Assembly (NCBI RefSeq): GCF_003014735.1 | Contig: NZ_PYAX01000007.1 | Location: 248,001 to 312,000 of the forward strand | Reading direction: 5' to 3' | DNA: 64,000 bases | DNA from: Saccharothrix carnea | GTDB lineage: Bacteria; Actinomycetota; Actinomycetes; Mycobacteriales; Pseudonocardiaceae | In this document: positions 13,201 to 22,369 of the stretch, in pieces | Layout: each line of letters opens with the position of its first letter | Numbering within the stretch: the stretch's first letter is position 1 | The notes under the pieces: model-generated | What the model saw: only the letters and a program-made list of their open reading frames with translations | Databases searched by the model: none | What the model was told of the DNA's origin: nothing | Translations under genes and position numbers: made by a program

Positions 13201-13397
13201 GCTACGCCACGTGGTTCGCCGGGCCGGGGTGGGGCGTGGAGAACCACGGCGTCGACCCGGACGTCGAGGTGGTCGTCACGCCGCAGGACAGGGTGGCCGG
13301 GCGCGACCCGCAGTTGGACACGGCGGTCCGGCTGGCCCTGGAGGCGTTGGAGACGAGGCCGGCGGCCGTTCCGCCGCAGCTCCCGCCCCTCACCTGA
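10212..13397 (+). CDS. Tricorn protease homologue (S41 family)
   Basis: A 1061-residue cytoplasmic tricorn-type protease, which trims oligopeptides released by the proteasome. An N-terminal six- and seven-bladed beta-propeller region covers roughly residues 1-660 (WDxx/SPDGRRLA-type repeats), followed by a PDZ-like segment. The C-terminal peptidase domain contains VVLDVRENGGGH and the catalytic serine region DEFAGSDGDI, then GTRTWGGVIG. An acidic DKDKDKDE insert lies near residue 535. The start may be ATG 10212 or GTG 10224. It sits as an insertion within the otherwise conserved mazG-lpqU order. Confidence 0.93.
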   Translation: MVEEVTEAYLRFPHLHGNLVTFVAEDDVWLAPLDGGRAWRVTADQVPVSFPRFDPTGTLLAWTSRRDGAPEVHLAPVEGGEAKRLTYWGDYTTGVRGWTAGGEVVAVTSAGQATSNRQWAHAVPTDGGPGRRLPFGWVDDVSFGAAGQVVVTSVYGRDPAWWKRYRGGAAAKLWVDVNGDGEFVRILSELTSSLTSPMWIGDRIAFLSDHDGVGSLYSVAADGSDLRRHTEQEFYARVASGDGERIVWQHAGELWVLDDLDGAQPRRLDVRLGGPRTARRPRPVSSRPDDFHPDKTGRASVVEVRGTVHWVTHRDGPVRALAEQPGVRARLPRVVGDNVVWVTDADGEEGLEFSPIGGVEPGNEPRRVAVGKLGRVLELAVSPDGRRLAVATHDGRLLLVEVESGEVREVLKGANPHVSDLAFAPDSNWLAWSHPGPRPLQHIRMTNTTDLSVVDVTPLRFSDFSPTFTEDGRYLAFLSVRSFDPVYDAHVFDLSFPTGCRPYLLPLAATTPSPFDPLRLGRSVGDDSSDKDKDKDEENPITVVDLDGLADRVVTVPVAAARYAGLTAAKGGLLWLRSPLRGVLGDNLAGPSARPPRAVLERFDLAKSRTDTLVDGVDAFEVTGDGQRMVVQDGGDLRVVPTDRKVDSDEHDSVDVDLSRVRVVVDRAAEWRQAYAEAGRLMRDHFWRTDMGGVDWAGVLERYRPLVDRLGSYSDLVDLLWEVQGELGTSHAYVIPSGGSRGRAVGLLGADLERDEAGAWRVVRVIPGETSDPAARSPLAAPGVAVRAGDAILAVDGRQVDPLTGPAPLLVGTAGKPVELTVRPGGGGEPRRVVVVPLEDDEPLRYHAWVADRRARVHELTEGRVGYLHVPDMMGAGWAQLHRDLRVELAREAVVLDVRENGGGHTSELVVEKLGRKIIGWSVARGYTTADSYPGDAPRGPVVAIADEFAGSDGDIVNVAIKEMGIGPVVGTRTWGGVIGIDMQYHLVDGTLVTQPRYATWFAGPGWGVENHGVDPDVEVVVTPQDRVAGRDPQLDTAVRLALEALETRPAAVPPQLPPLT

Positions 13398-13513
13398 TCG
13401 AGTCCACCCGGGCGTGTGACGTCGCGGTGCTTGCGGCCGGTGGTCCCGAACCGACCAATGGGTACCACGCAAGATCACGTCCGGGGGGTTCGGTTTCGTT
13501 GAGTCATCGTGCG

Positions 13514-14047
13514 GTGCCGCGCGGCGGGCGAGGGTGCCTGCCGGCGGTAGTACTGCTGCCCATGGCGGCGGCGGGCGGGCTGGCCGCCCTGGTCCTGACC
13601 TTCGGCCACCCCGCCCCACCACCATCCCCTCAAACACCACCCCGACCAGCACCGACAACCGCATCCCGGATCCACCAGCCGCCCCCGCCGGCCCCGCAAG
13701 CCCAACCGGCCCACCAAGCCCTGGCGACCTCCCGAACCCCACCCCCACCCCTCCTCGTGCCCCTGCCCACCTCACCCGCGCCCACCGATCGCCCGATCCC
13801 ATCCCGCCAACCGGCACCGGCCGCCCCACCTCCCGACTCACCACCACCCACCCCCACCGCCAACGCCAGGGCCAACCCACTCCCCACCACCCGCTCCCGC
13901 ACCACCACCCCAACCCCAACCCCGACCACCCCACCCACCACAGCGCCCACCTCACCCACCACGCCGTCACCGCCTCCCACCACGCCGTCACCGACTCCCA
14001 CCACACCCGCGGCCACCACCGTGCCGCCCACCCCGCCCAGCCCCTGA
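13514..14047 (+). CDS. Putative membrane-anchored Pro/Thr-rich protein
   Basis: I do not recognise this gene. In this frame (177 residues from GTG 13514; TTG 13499 is possible) one hydrophobic segment, LPAVVLLPMAAAGGLAALVL, is followed by a ~140-residue tail of almost only Pro, Thr, Ser and Ala, ending in repeated TTPSPPPTTPSPTP-like units. That layout resembles wall-spanning stalk proteins. Codon third positions contain far more A and T than neighbouring genes, so real coding is uncertain. Other frames give only low-complexity products. Confidence 0.4.
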   Translation: MPRGGRGCLPAVVLLPMAAAGGLAALVLTFGHPAPPPSPQTPPRPAPTTASRIHQPPPPAPQAQPAHQALATSRTPPPPLLVPLPTSPAPTDRPIPSRQPAPAAPPPDSPPPTPTANARANPLPTTRSRTTTPTPTPTTPPTTAPTSPTTPSPPPTTPSPTPTTPAATTVPPTPPSP

Positions 14048-14049
14048 CA

Positions 14050-14141
14050 CCCGCGCGTGTCGAACGCTCAGGTCCCGCGTGTCCTACGTTCGGAACGCGC
14101 GTGTCCTACGTTCAGGACCCCCGAATTCAACGTTCAGGACA
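14050..14141. repeat. Repeat family locus B
   Basis: Units such as CGCGTGTCCTACGTTC and GAATTCAACGTTCAGGAC stand head to tail between the Pro/Thr-rich ORF and the transglycosylase gene. They share the core spacing of locus A at 1.4 kb. Confidence 0.8.
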
Positions 14142-14233
14142 GCCCGGTCGGAATGGCGCTGGTGGTAGGGGGTCCGGCCGGCCGGTTCCGGATTGGTCGG
14201 GGCGAGGACGCTCGGGCACCCGTGTTCAGCACG

Positions 14234-14245
14234 TAGCCTGGGGCG
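14234..14245 (+). promoter_or_regulatory. -10 element implying a leaderless transglycosylase transcript
   Basis: TAGCCT (14234-14239, TANNNT pattern) stands exactly 6 bases before the GTG start at 14246, and no ribosome-binding site is visible. This spacing is typical of leaderless actinobacterial mRNAs. Confidence 0.45.
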
Positions 14246-15082
14246 GTGGTCGTCCCGCCGCCGTCCAAGACCGAGCCCCGCCCTCCGTCGCGTGGCAGTG
14301 CCGGCAACCTCGTCGGACGCCTCGCGCTGGTGCTCCTGCTGCTGGTCGTCGTGGCGGGGGGAGCCTGGGCCCTGAGCACGTTCAACCGGTCCGCGCCCCG
14401 GCCCGCCGCCGATCCGCCGTTCCCGGTGCCGTTCCTGGAGGTCCAGCCGGGTGCGGCGGCCCCGGGGTCGGCGGGCGCGGTGCCGTCGAACGGTGAACCG
14501 CAGCCCGCCGCGGCGGACCCCTTGATCGCCTGGGCGGCGGCGTTGTCGGAGAAGACCGACGTCCCGGCACGGGCACTGCGCGCGTACGCGGTCGCCGACC
14601 TGGTCATGCGGTCGCAGAACCCGGCCTGCCGGGTGTCCTGGGCGACGCTGGCCGGCATCGGCCGGATCGAGTCGCACCACGGCACGATCGGCGGCCTGCG
14701 GCTGGGCGAGGACGGTCGGCCGTCGCGCCCCATCATCGGCATCCCGCTGGACGGCTCACCCGGCGTGAAGGCGATCGCGGACAGTGACGGCGGTGTCCTC
14801 GACGGTGACACGAAGTGGGACCGGGCGGTCGGTCCGATGCAGTTCATCCCGACCACGTGGGCCCGGTACGCGGTGCGCGCCAACGGCGACGGCCAGGCGC
14901 CCGACCCGCAGAACATCGACGACGCCGCCCTCGCCGCCGCCCGCTACCTCTGCTCGGGCGGACGTGACCTGGGCACCGGCGCCGGCTGGTGGGCCGCCGT
15001 GCTGGACTACAACAACTCGACCGAGTACGGCCAGAACGTCTACAGCGGCGCCGACGCCTACGCCCGCGCCAGCCTCGGCTAA
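14246..15082 (+). CDS. Membrane-anchored lytic transglycosylase, LpqU-like
   Basis: A 278-residue protein with one N-terminal transmembrane anchor (LVLLLLVVVAGGAWAL, residues ~28-45), a Pro/Ala linker and a C-terminal MltB-type lytic transglycosylase domain. The catalytic Glu is in GRIESHHG (near residue 147). WDRAVGPMQFIPTTW and NIDDAALAAARYLC are the other signature segments, and AVLDYNNS lies near the C-terminus. It cleaves peptidoglycan glycan strands outside the membrane. Position between mazG and eno matches lpqU (Rv1022) of M. tuberculosis. A paralogue with the same catalytic layout lies at 22370. Confidence 0.9.
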   Translation: MVVPPPSKTEPRPPSRGSAGNLVGRLALVLLLLVVVAGGAWALSTFNRSAPRPAADPPFPVPFLEVQPGAAAPGSAGAVPSNGEPQPAAADPLIAWAAALSEKTDVPARALRAYAVADLVMRSQNPACRVSWATLAGIGRIESHHGTIGGLRLGEDGRPSRPIIGIPLDGSPGVKAIADSDGGVLDGDTKWDRAVGPMQFIPTTWARYAVRANGDGQAPDPQNIDDAALAAARYLCSGGRDLGTGAGWWAAVLDYNNSTEYGQNVYSGADAYARASLG

Positions 15083-17805
15083 CGCACGAGCAGACCGTCC
15101 AAGTCGCCTTGCACGCGGTCGGCGTCCGAGGTGCGCTCCTGCGCCCGGAACAGCCGCAGCGCCTCCTGCCAGGCGTCACGGGCGTCCGCGTGACGACCCA
15201 GCGCGGCGTGCGACGCGCCGAGGTGGTCGAGCGTGTCGGCCTCGGCGTAGCTGTACCCGACGTCCCGGTACAGGACCAGCGCCTGCTCGTAGTGGTCGAC
15301 CGCGGCCCGGTAGTCGCCCAGCCGGTGGTGGATGTAGCCGAGGCTGTCCAGCGTGTGCGCCGCCCCGTACCGGTGGTCCAGCCCGCGTTGCAGCACGAGC
15401 GCCGCCTCGCAGTGCGACCGCGCCTCCTCGTACCGGCCCAGCCGCGCCAGGTACCAGCCGACGTTGTTCAACGACCCCGCCTCGCGCACCCGGTCGTCCA
15501 ACGCCGTGTGCAGTTCCAGCGCGCGCACGGCGTGCTCCAACGCCCGCACGTCCTCGCCGCTCAGCTCCCACGCCCACGCCAACGCCTGGTGTGCCAACGC
15601 GAGGTTGGCCCGGTCGCCGATCCGCTCGCTCAGCACCCGTGCCTGCTCCAGGTGCAGCAGCGCCTCCTCGTGCCGGTGCACCTTGATCTGCGCCCGCCCC
15701 AGGAACCGGTGGCTCAACGCCTGCGCCATCGGGTCGCCGAGGTGGTCCGCCGCGACCAGCGCGACCCGCCACGACTCCAGGTCGTCGTACAGGTGTCCGC
15801 GCCAGTGGTGGAACGTCTTCAACGTCCACGCCAGCCGCCACACGACCTCGTGCCAGCCGTGCGCCGCGGCGGCGTGCTGAGTGGCCAGCAGGGACGCGTG
15901 CTCGGCCTCGAACCACGCCAACGCATCCGCCCGCGACCCGAGGGGCTGTCCGGCGGACCGGTCGAGCGTGAACGGCGAGGTCCCCGGCTCCAGCAGCGCG
16001 TCACCGGTCCGGGCGGTGTGCAGGTAGAAGTCGGCGAGCCGGCGCAGCGCGGCGTCCTGGTCGCTCGGTGACAGGTGGGCGGGCGAGGTGTCGGTGGCGT
16101 AGCGGCGGATCAGGTCGTGCATGCGGTAGCGGCCGGCGCGGTCGCGGGTCAGCAGGGACACCTGCTCCAACGCCCGCAGCGCCGCCCGCGCGCTGGCCGC
16201 GGGCATTCCGGTCAGCGCCGCGGCGGCGGCGAGGCTCAGGTCCGGCCCGGGCGCGGTGCCCAGCAGCCCGAACACCGCCGCCTGTTCCGTCGTCAACGCC
16301 CGGTGCGACCACGACAGCACCGTGGACAGGCTCGCAGTGGGGTCGTCGTCGTGCAGCGCGCCGTCCCGCAGTTCGGCCGCCAACGCCGACAGCGACAGCT
16401 CCGGCCACGTGTGCGCCCACCCGGCGATGATGCTCAGCACCAGCGGGAACCCGCCGCCCAGCGCCGTCAGCTCGGCCACCGCGGCCGGTTCGGCGGCCAC
16501 CTGGGACGTGCCCAGCCGGCGGGTCAGCAGCTCGCGCGCCTCGCCATCGGACAGCACGTCCAGCGCGAGGTGCCGGGCGCCGTGGCCGGTGATCACGCCC
16601 GCCGGCCTGCTGCGGCTGGTCACCACGACCGTGCACGTCCCGCCGCCGGGCAGCAGCGGCTCGACCTGCGCGGCGTCCAGGGCGTTGTCCAGCACCACCA
16701 GCATCCGCCGGTCCGCGACCAGGCTCCGGTACAGCGCGGCCTGCGCGTGCGCGTCCGAGGGCACCCGGCTCGGCTCGACGCCCAGCGCGGTCAGGAACCC
16801 GCGGACCGCGACGGCCGGGTCCATCGGCGTGCTGTCCGGGCTGAACCCGCGCAGGTCGACGAAGAGCTGGCCATCGGGGAACCGGTCGAGGTGCCGGTAG
16901 GCCCAGCTCACGGCCAGCGACGTCTTGCCGATGCCGCCGGGGCCGCCGATGGTGGAGATCGCGCCCGGCCTGGCGTCCAGGGCGTCCAGCTCGGCGCTGC
17001 GCCCGGCGAACGACGTCGGCAGCGCGGGCAGCTGGCGCGGCACCGGCGTGGGTGCGGTCGCGGTCGGGGTGAGCGAGGGCGCGGAGGTGAGGATCTGCCG
17101 GTGCAGGGACCGCAGCGACGGGCCGGGGTCGGCGCCGAACTCGTCGGCCAGGCGGGTGCGGACCCGGTCGAACTCGGTCAACGCGTCCGCCTGCCGCCCC
17201 GCCCGGTAGAGGGCGAGCATGTACTGGGCGGCGACCCGTTCGTCCAACGGGTGCTCGGTGGCCCGTGCGCGCAGCGTCGGCAGGAGCGCGGCGTGCCCGC
17301 CCCGGCGCAGCTCGACGTCGATCCGGTCGGCCTCGGCGCCGAACCGGTCCTGGTCGAGGACTTGGCGCACGGTGTCGAGCCAGGGGGTGTCCAGGCCCGC
17401 GAACGCCTCGCCCCGCCACAGCCCGAGCGCCTGCTCGAACGTGGCCGCGGCGTGCTCGTCGTCGGTGGCGGCGCGGGCGTCGTCGACCAGGCGGTGGAAC
17501 CGGTGCACGTCCACCGAGTCGGGGTCGACGTGCAGGACGTAGCCGCCGGACCGGCGTTCGACCGCGATGCCGGCCTCGGCCAGGGGACGGCGCAGGCGGG
17601 AGACGTAGTTGCGGACGACGTCACGGGCGCGGTGAGGCACGTGCTGCGCCCACACGCGGTCCAGCAGCCGGTCGACCGTGACCACCCGGTTGGCGTCCAT
17701 GACCAACGCGACCAGCACCGACCTCTGCCGCGCGTGCCCGACCTCCACCCGGAAGCCGCGCACGCGGAGTTCGACCTCGCCGAGCACCCGCAACTCCGCC
17801 GTCAC
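15079..17805 (-). CDS. AfsR-like SARP regulator with NB-ARC and TPR domains
   Basis: A 908-residue regulator. Residues ~1-95 form an OmpR-type winged helix (ELRVLGEVELRVRG ... VDRLLDRVW). Residues ~100-245 are the bacterial transcriptional activator domain (DVHRFHRLVDDARA ... YRAGRQADALTEFDRVR). A P-loop ATPase follows (Walker A GGPGGIGKTS near residue 285; LVVLDNALDAAQVEPLL), then a winged-helix segment and TPRs to the C-terminus. This is the AfsR layout, which in Streptomyces links signalling to secondary metabolism. GTG 17805 is chosen because GGGGG lies 8 bases upstream. Its own 500-bp upstream region holds SARP-like repeats. Targets are unknown; no biosynthetic cluster is adjacent. Confidence 0.92.
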   Translation of the reverse strand: MTAELRVLGEVELRVRGFRVEVGHARQRSVLVALVMDANRVVTVDRLLDRVWAQHVPHRARDVVRNYVSRLRRPLAEAGIAVERRSGGYVLHVDPDSVDVHRFHRLVDDARAATDDEHAAATFEQALGLWRGEAFAGLDTPWLDTVRQVLDQDRFGAEADRIDVELRRGGHAALLPTLRARATEHPLDERVAAQYMLALYRAGRQADALTEFDRVRTRLADEFGADPGPSLRSLHRQILTSAPSLTPTATAPTPVPRQLPALPTSFAGRSAELDALDARPGAISTIGGPGGIGKTSLAVSWAYRHLDRFPDGQLFVDLRGFSPDSTPMDPAVAVRGFLTALGVEPSRVPSDAHAQAALYRSLVADRRMLVVLDNALDAAQVEPLLPGGGTCTVVVTSRSRPAGVITGHGARHLALDVLSDGEARELLTRRLGTSQVAAEPAAVAELTALGGGFPLVLSIIAGWAHTWPELSLSALAAELRDGALHDDDPTASLSTVLSWSHRALTTEQAAVFGLLGTAPGPDLSLAAAAALTGMPAASARAALRALEQVSLLTRDRAGRYRMHDLIRRYATDTSPAHLSPSDQDAALRRLADFYLHTARTGDALLEPGTSPFTLDRSAGQPLGSRADALAWFEAEHASLLATQHAAAAHGWHEVVWRLAWTLKTFHHWRGHLYDDLESWRVALVAADHLGDPMAQALSHRFLGRAQIKVHRHEEALLHLEQARVLSERIGDRANLALAHQALAWAWELSGEDVRALEHAVRALELHTALDDRVREAGSLNNVGWYLARLGRYEEARSHCEAALVLQRGLDHRYGAAHTLDSLGYIHHRLGDYRAAVDHYEQALVLYRDVGYSYAEADTLDHLGASHAALGRHADARDAWQEALRLFRAQERTSDADRVQGDLDGLLVR

Positions 17806-17843
17806 CCGCTCAACCCCCGTGCCCGCACCTTCCGCTTGACTCT

Positions 17844-17870
17844 TGGAATCGCTGTGATCAGCGGATTCCA
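17844..17870. promoter_or_regulatory. Imperfect palindrome 39 bp upstream of the SARP start
   Basis: TGGAATCGCTG - TGAT - CAGCGGATTCCA: both arms match except for one extra C. It is an operator candidate for the SARP gene or a 5'-UTR hairpin. Confidence 0.45.
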
Positions 17871-17979
17871 CGTTTTCGGCGTGTTCACCCACCGACGATG
17901 CCGAATGCTTGTCTCCGGTGGCGGCTCCACCGGGGGGTGAGCCGCCACCCTCACACCCCGACCGCGCCCACGCCAGCCC

Positions 17980-17997
17980 TGTCCACAACCTGTCCAC
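17980..17997. promoter_or_regulatory. SARP-type direct repeat TGTCCAC-AACC-TGTCCAC
   Basis: Two identical heptamers separated by 4 bases give the 11-bp periodicity of known SARP binding sites. It lies ~175 bp upstream of the SARP gene, so autoregulation is conceivable. The heptamers also resemble the actinobacterial DnaA box (TTGTCCACA), an alternative reading. Confidence 0.4.
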
Positions 17998-18149
17998 AGC
18001 CGACGTCCGAGCCGCCGAAATTGTCGGACCCGGCCGGCAAAATAAAGACAGGGGTCCCCTGGAGGGGACTCCTGCGAAGCACGCCTGGGCGCCGAAGAGC
18101 GGCACACGCGCGCCGATCGTCCCACGCCGACCGAGGTCCGCCGACGTGC

Positions 18150-18300
18150 CGGGAAGTGACCGAGCCGGGCCCGCCGACCCTGCCGGGAGGTGACCGAGCA
18201 GGCCCGGAGGCGACCGAGCTGGCCCGGAAGTGACCGAGTCGGCCCAGAAGTGACCGAGTCGGCCCGGAAGCCACCGAGCGGGAGGCCACCGAGCGGGGAG
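18150..18300. repeat. Degenerate 20-bp tandem repeat
   Basis: About seven units of the form GGAAGTGACCGAGTCGGCCC, with the ACCGAG core constant and flanks drifting. The array ends immediately before the 18313 gene stop codon. Confidence 0.75.
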
Positions 18301-18312
18301 GCTCTGAGCCGG

Positions 18313-18672
18313 TCAAGCGTCGGCGGCACCGCCCGGGAACCGGTGCGGTCGAGGGTCCACGTTCAGGCCCAGGTCCGGCTGGCCCAGCCAGTCCAGCTCG
18401 ACCCCGGCCGCCTCCGCCCGTGCCGCCAAGTCCAGCTTCACCCGGTACACGCTGAGCAGCAGCGCCTGCAGCGAGTCCACGCCGAACGAGGCGCCGACCG
18501 CCTCGTCACCCAGCCCGACGACCTGGTGCGGGCAGCACCAGTCGCCGTTCGGGCTCAGCGGGTCGGGGTGGGGCGTGCCGATCCTGATCACGACCGGCGC
18601 GCGGGTGCCGTCACCGGCGACGGCTTCCACCCGGCGGTCGGCGACCACCGCACCGAGTTCGTAGGCGGTCAT
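18313..18672 (-). CDS. Small conserved hypothetical protein (DUF6968-like)
   Basis: A 119-residue cytoplasmic protein without signal or membrane segment. It resembles small actinobacterial proteins with a conserved GTPHPDPLSPNGDWCCPHQVVGL core and a LQALLLSVYRVKLDL helix; I believe this is the DUF6968 type but cannot confirm it. Function unknown. Its ATG overlaps the stop codon of the TPR gene upstream, so the two are probably translated from one message. Confidence 0.6.
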   Translation of the reverse strand: MTAYELGAVVADRRVEAVAGDGTRAPVVIRIGTPHPDPLSPNGDWCCPHQVVGLGDEAVGASFGVDSLQALLLSVYRVKLDLAARAEAAGVELDWLGQPDLGLNVDPRPHRFPGGAADA

Positions 18673-19046
18673 CGGTCGCGCTCGACCGCCAACCGGGCGC
18701 TGACCTCGCCCAACGCCTCCTGGTACTCCGGTGACGGGTTCATCGCCGCCGCGATCCGCAACTGCGTCAACGCCTCGGTCAACCGGCTCTGCCGCTGCAG
18801 CGTCCGACCCAGCGCGAACCGCGCGTAGTGGTCGCTCGGGTCGATCTCCAGCACCTTCCGGAACGCCGCCTCGGCACGGTTGAGCTGGGCCGAACCCAGG
18901 TAGGCCCGACCCGCGAGCAGCTGGACGCTGGCCCGTTCCGGCGCCGCTTCGAGCACGACCCGCAGCTCGCGCAGCGCCTCCAGCGGTCGGCGTTCCGCGA
19001 GCAGCGCCTCGGCTCGGCGGAACGCCTCGAAGGTGCTGTCGGTCAT
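18669..19046 (-). CDS. Small tetratricopeptide-repeat protein
   Basis: A 125-residue protein made almost wholly of TPR helices: AEALLAERRPLEALRELRVVLEAAP, LLAGRAYLGSAQLNRAEAAFRKVLEIDP, then ARFALGRTLQRQSRLTEALTQLRIA. It probably acts as a protein-protein scaffold. The ORF runs open upstream, but ATG 19046 is where the TPR homology starts. It overlaps the downstream DUF6968-like gene by 4 bases; the pair may act together, with no known partner in the sequence. Confidence 0.8.
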   Translation of the reverse strand: MTDSTFEAFRRAEALLAERRPLEALRELRVVLEAAPERASVQLLAGRAYLGSAQLNRAEAAFRKVLEIDPSDHYARFALGRTLQRQSRLTEALTQLRIAAAMNPSPEYQEALGEVSARLAVERDR

Positions 19047-19114
19047 GGTTCGATCAACGCTACCCGGCCATCCGGCCGCCGTACGACAGCCGACCGGATG
19101 ACGGGATCGGTGTG

Positions 19115-21223
<2,109 letters not shown>

Positions 21224-21224
<1 letters not shown>

Positions 21225-21775
21225 TGGCACGACGGGAACGGGAACCCCGGCGTGGTCGCGAGGCCACGCCGAGGTCCCGCCCTGCACGCGCCCGCGACGG
21301 GCAGCCGCGCGAGCGCCGCGAGACGCCACCGCGCCCGAGGCCGGCGGCGCGCAAGCCGCAGTCCCGGGCGCGGACCAGGGCGGGCGCGGGCACGGGTGGC
21401 GCGTTCGGCATGACCGGCACGCGCCGGGCCGCGCTGCTGGCGATGGTGGTCTGCGCGCTGGCGCTGAGCATCGCCGTGCCGCTGCGCACGTACCTGGCGC
21501 AGCGCGAGGAGCTGCGCGAGGTGACGGCCTCGCAGGAGACGCTGCGGGCCGAGGTCGGGCAGCTGGAGCAGCGCAAGCGGGAACTGGCCGACCCGGCGCA
21601 CGTGGAGGCCGAGGCACGGCGCAGGCTGCACTACGTGCGGCCGGGCGAGACGCCCTACATCGTGCAGCTCCCCGGTGACGCGGAGCGTGAACTGGACCAA
21701 CAGCGACCGGAGACCAAACCGGCCGAGGACAAGGCGTGGTACGAGCAGTTGTGGGATTCGGCGGCGGCACGATGA
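21224..21775 (+). CDS. ftsB: FtsB/DivIC-family septum formation initiator
   Basis: A 183-residue bitopic division protein. A ~65-residue Arg/Pro-rich cytoplasmic tail is followed by one membrane segment (AALLAMVVCALALSIAVPL, near residue 70-88). A coiled coil comes next (REELREVTASQETLRAEVGQLEQRKREL) with the PAHVEAEARRRLHYVRPGE motif of DivIC/FtsB. It is expected to join FtsQ-FtsL in the divisome. The long basic tail is typical of actinobacterial members. Overlaps eno by one base and DUF501 by 4 bases. Confidence 0.9.
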
Positions 21776-22263
21776 CGGTGAGCGACGAGGACCGGGCGGC
21801 GGTCGCGGCGCAGTTGGGCCGCGCGCCGAGGGGGATGCGGGCGGTCGCCGCGCGGTGCCCCAGCGGGCACCCGGCGGTCGTGCAGACCAGTCCCCGGCTG
21901 GAGGACGGCACGCCGTTCCCGACCCTGTACTACCTGACCTGCTCGCGGTTGAACTCCTACGTCAGCAGGCTGGAAGGCGCCGGGCTGATGAAGGAGATGA
22001 CCGACCGGTTGGCCGCGGATGAACAGTTGGCCGAACGCTACCGCCGGGCGCACGAGGTGTACTTGGCTGAGCGCGACGCGATCGAACCGCTCGGCACGAC
22101 CGTCACCGCGGGTGGCATGCCGGACCGCGTCAAGTGCCTGCACGTCCACGTGGCGCACTCGCTGGCCGCGGGCCGGGGGGTGAACCCGTTCGGCGACGAG
22201 GCGCTTGACCTGCTCGCGCAGTGGTGGCCGAGCGGTGAATGCGCGTCAAAGGTGAAAAACTGA
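21772..22263 (+). CDS. DUF501 family protein
   Basis: A 163-residue member of DUF501, a family restricted largely to actinobacteria and found between the ftsB-like gene and ppx (compare Rv1025). Conserved segments include FPTLYYLTCSRLNSYVSRLEGAGLM, CLHVHVAHSLA and GVNPFGDEALDLL. The Cys/His residues could bind metal, but function is unknown. Start ATG 21772 overlaps the upstream stop. Confidence 0.9.
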   Translation: MTVSDEDRAAVAAQLGRAPRGMRAVAARCPSGHPAVVQTSPRLEDGTPFPTLYYLTCSRLNSYVSRLEGAGLMKEMTDRLAADEQLAERYRRAHEVYLAERDAIEPLGTTVTAGGMPDRVKCLHVHVAHSLAAGRGVNPFGDEALDLLAQWWPSGECASKVKN

Positions 22264-22369
22264 CCGTACGGGCAGTTCTTCGGGCACAAAGCTCAGGCGT
22301 GCCCGTGACACCGCCGTTCGGATCAGGCAGGCTGGTCTGCAGGCCGGGTGACGAGTCGATGGGGAGTTC

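Larger units (their letters stand above)
17806..18312. other. 507-bp gene-free upstream region of the SARP gene
   Basis: It contains an imperfect inverted repeat at 17844-17870, a 7-4-7 direct repeat at 17980-17997, an AT-richer patch near 18035-18050 and a degenerate 20-bp tandem array at about 18150-18300. No ORF with coding character was seen. Confidence 0.6.

Noticed and set aside
9966-14006. Very long minus-strand ORF of 1346 codons opposite the tricorn gene
   Set aside because: It is an antisense shadow of high-GC coding DNA: Arg/Pro/His-rich with no domains, while the plus strand encodes a full tricorn protease.
17979-18000. Paired TGTCCACA motifs as a chromosomal origin (DnaA boxes)
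   Set aside because: Only two copies and no dnaA, dnaN or AT-rich unwinding element nearby; the SARP-type reading fits position better, though neither is proven.
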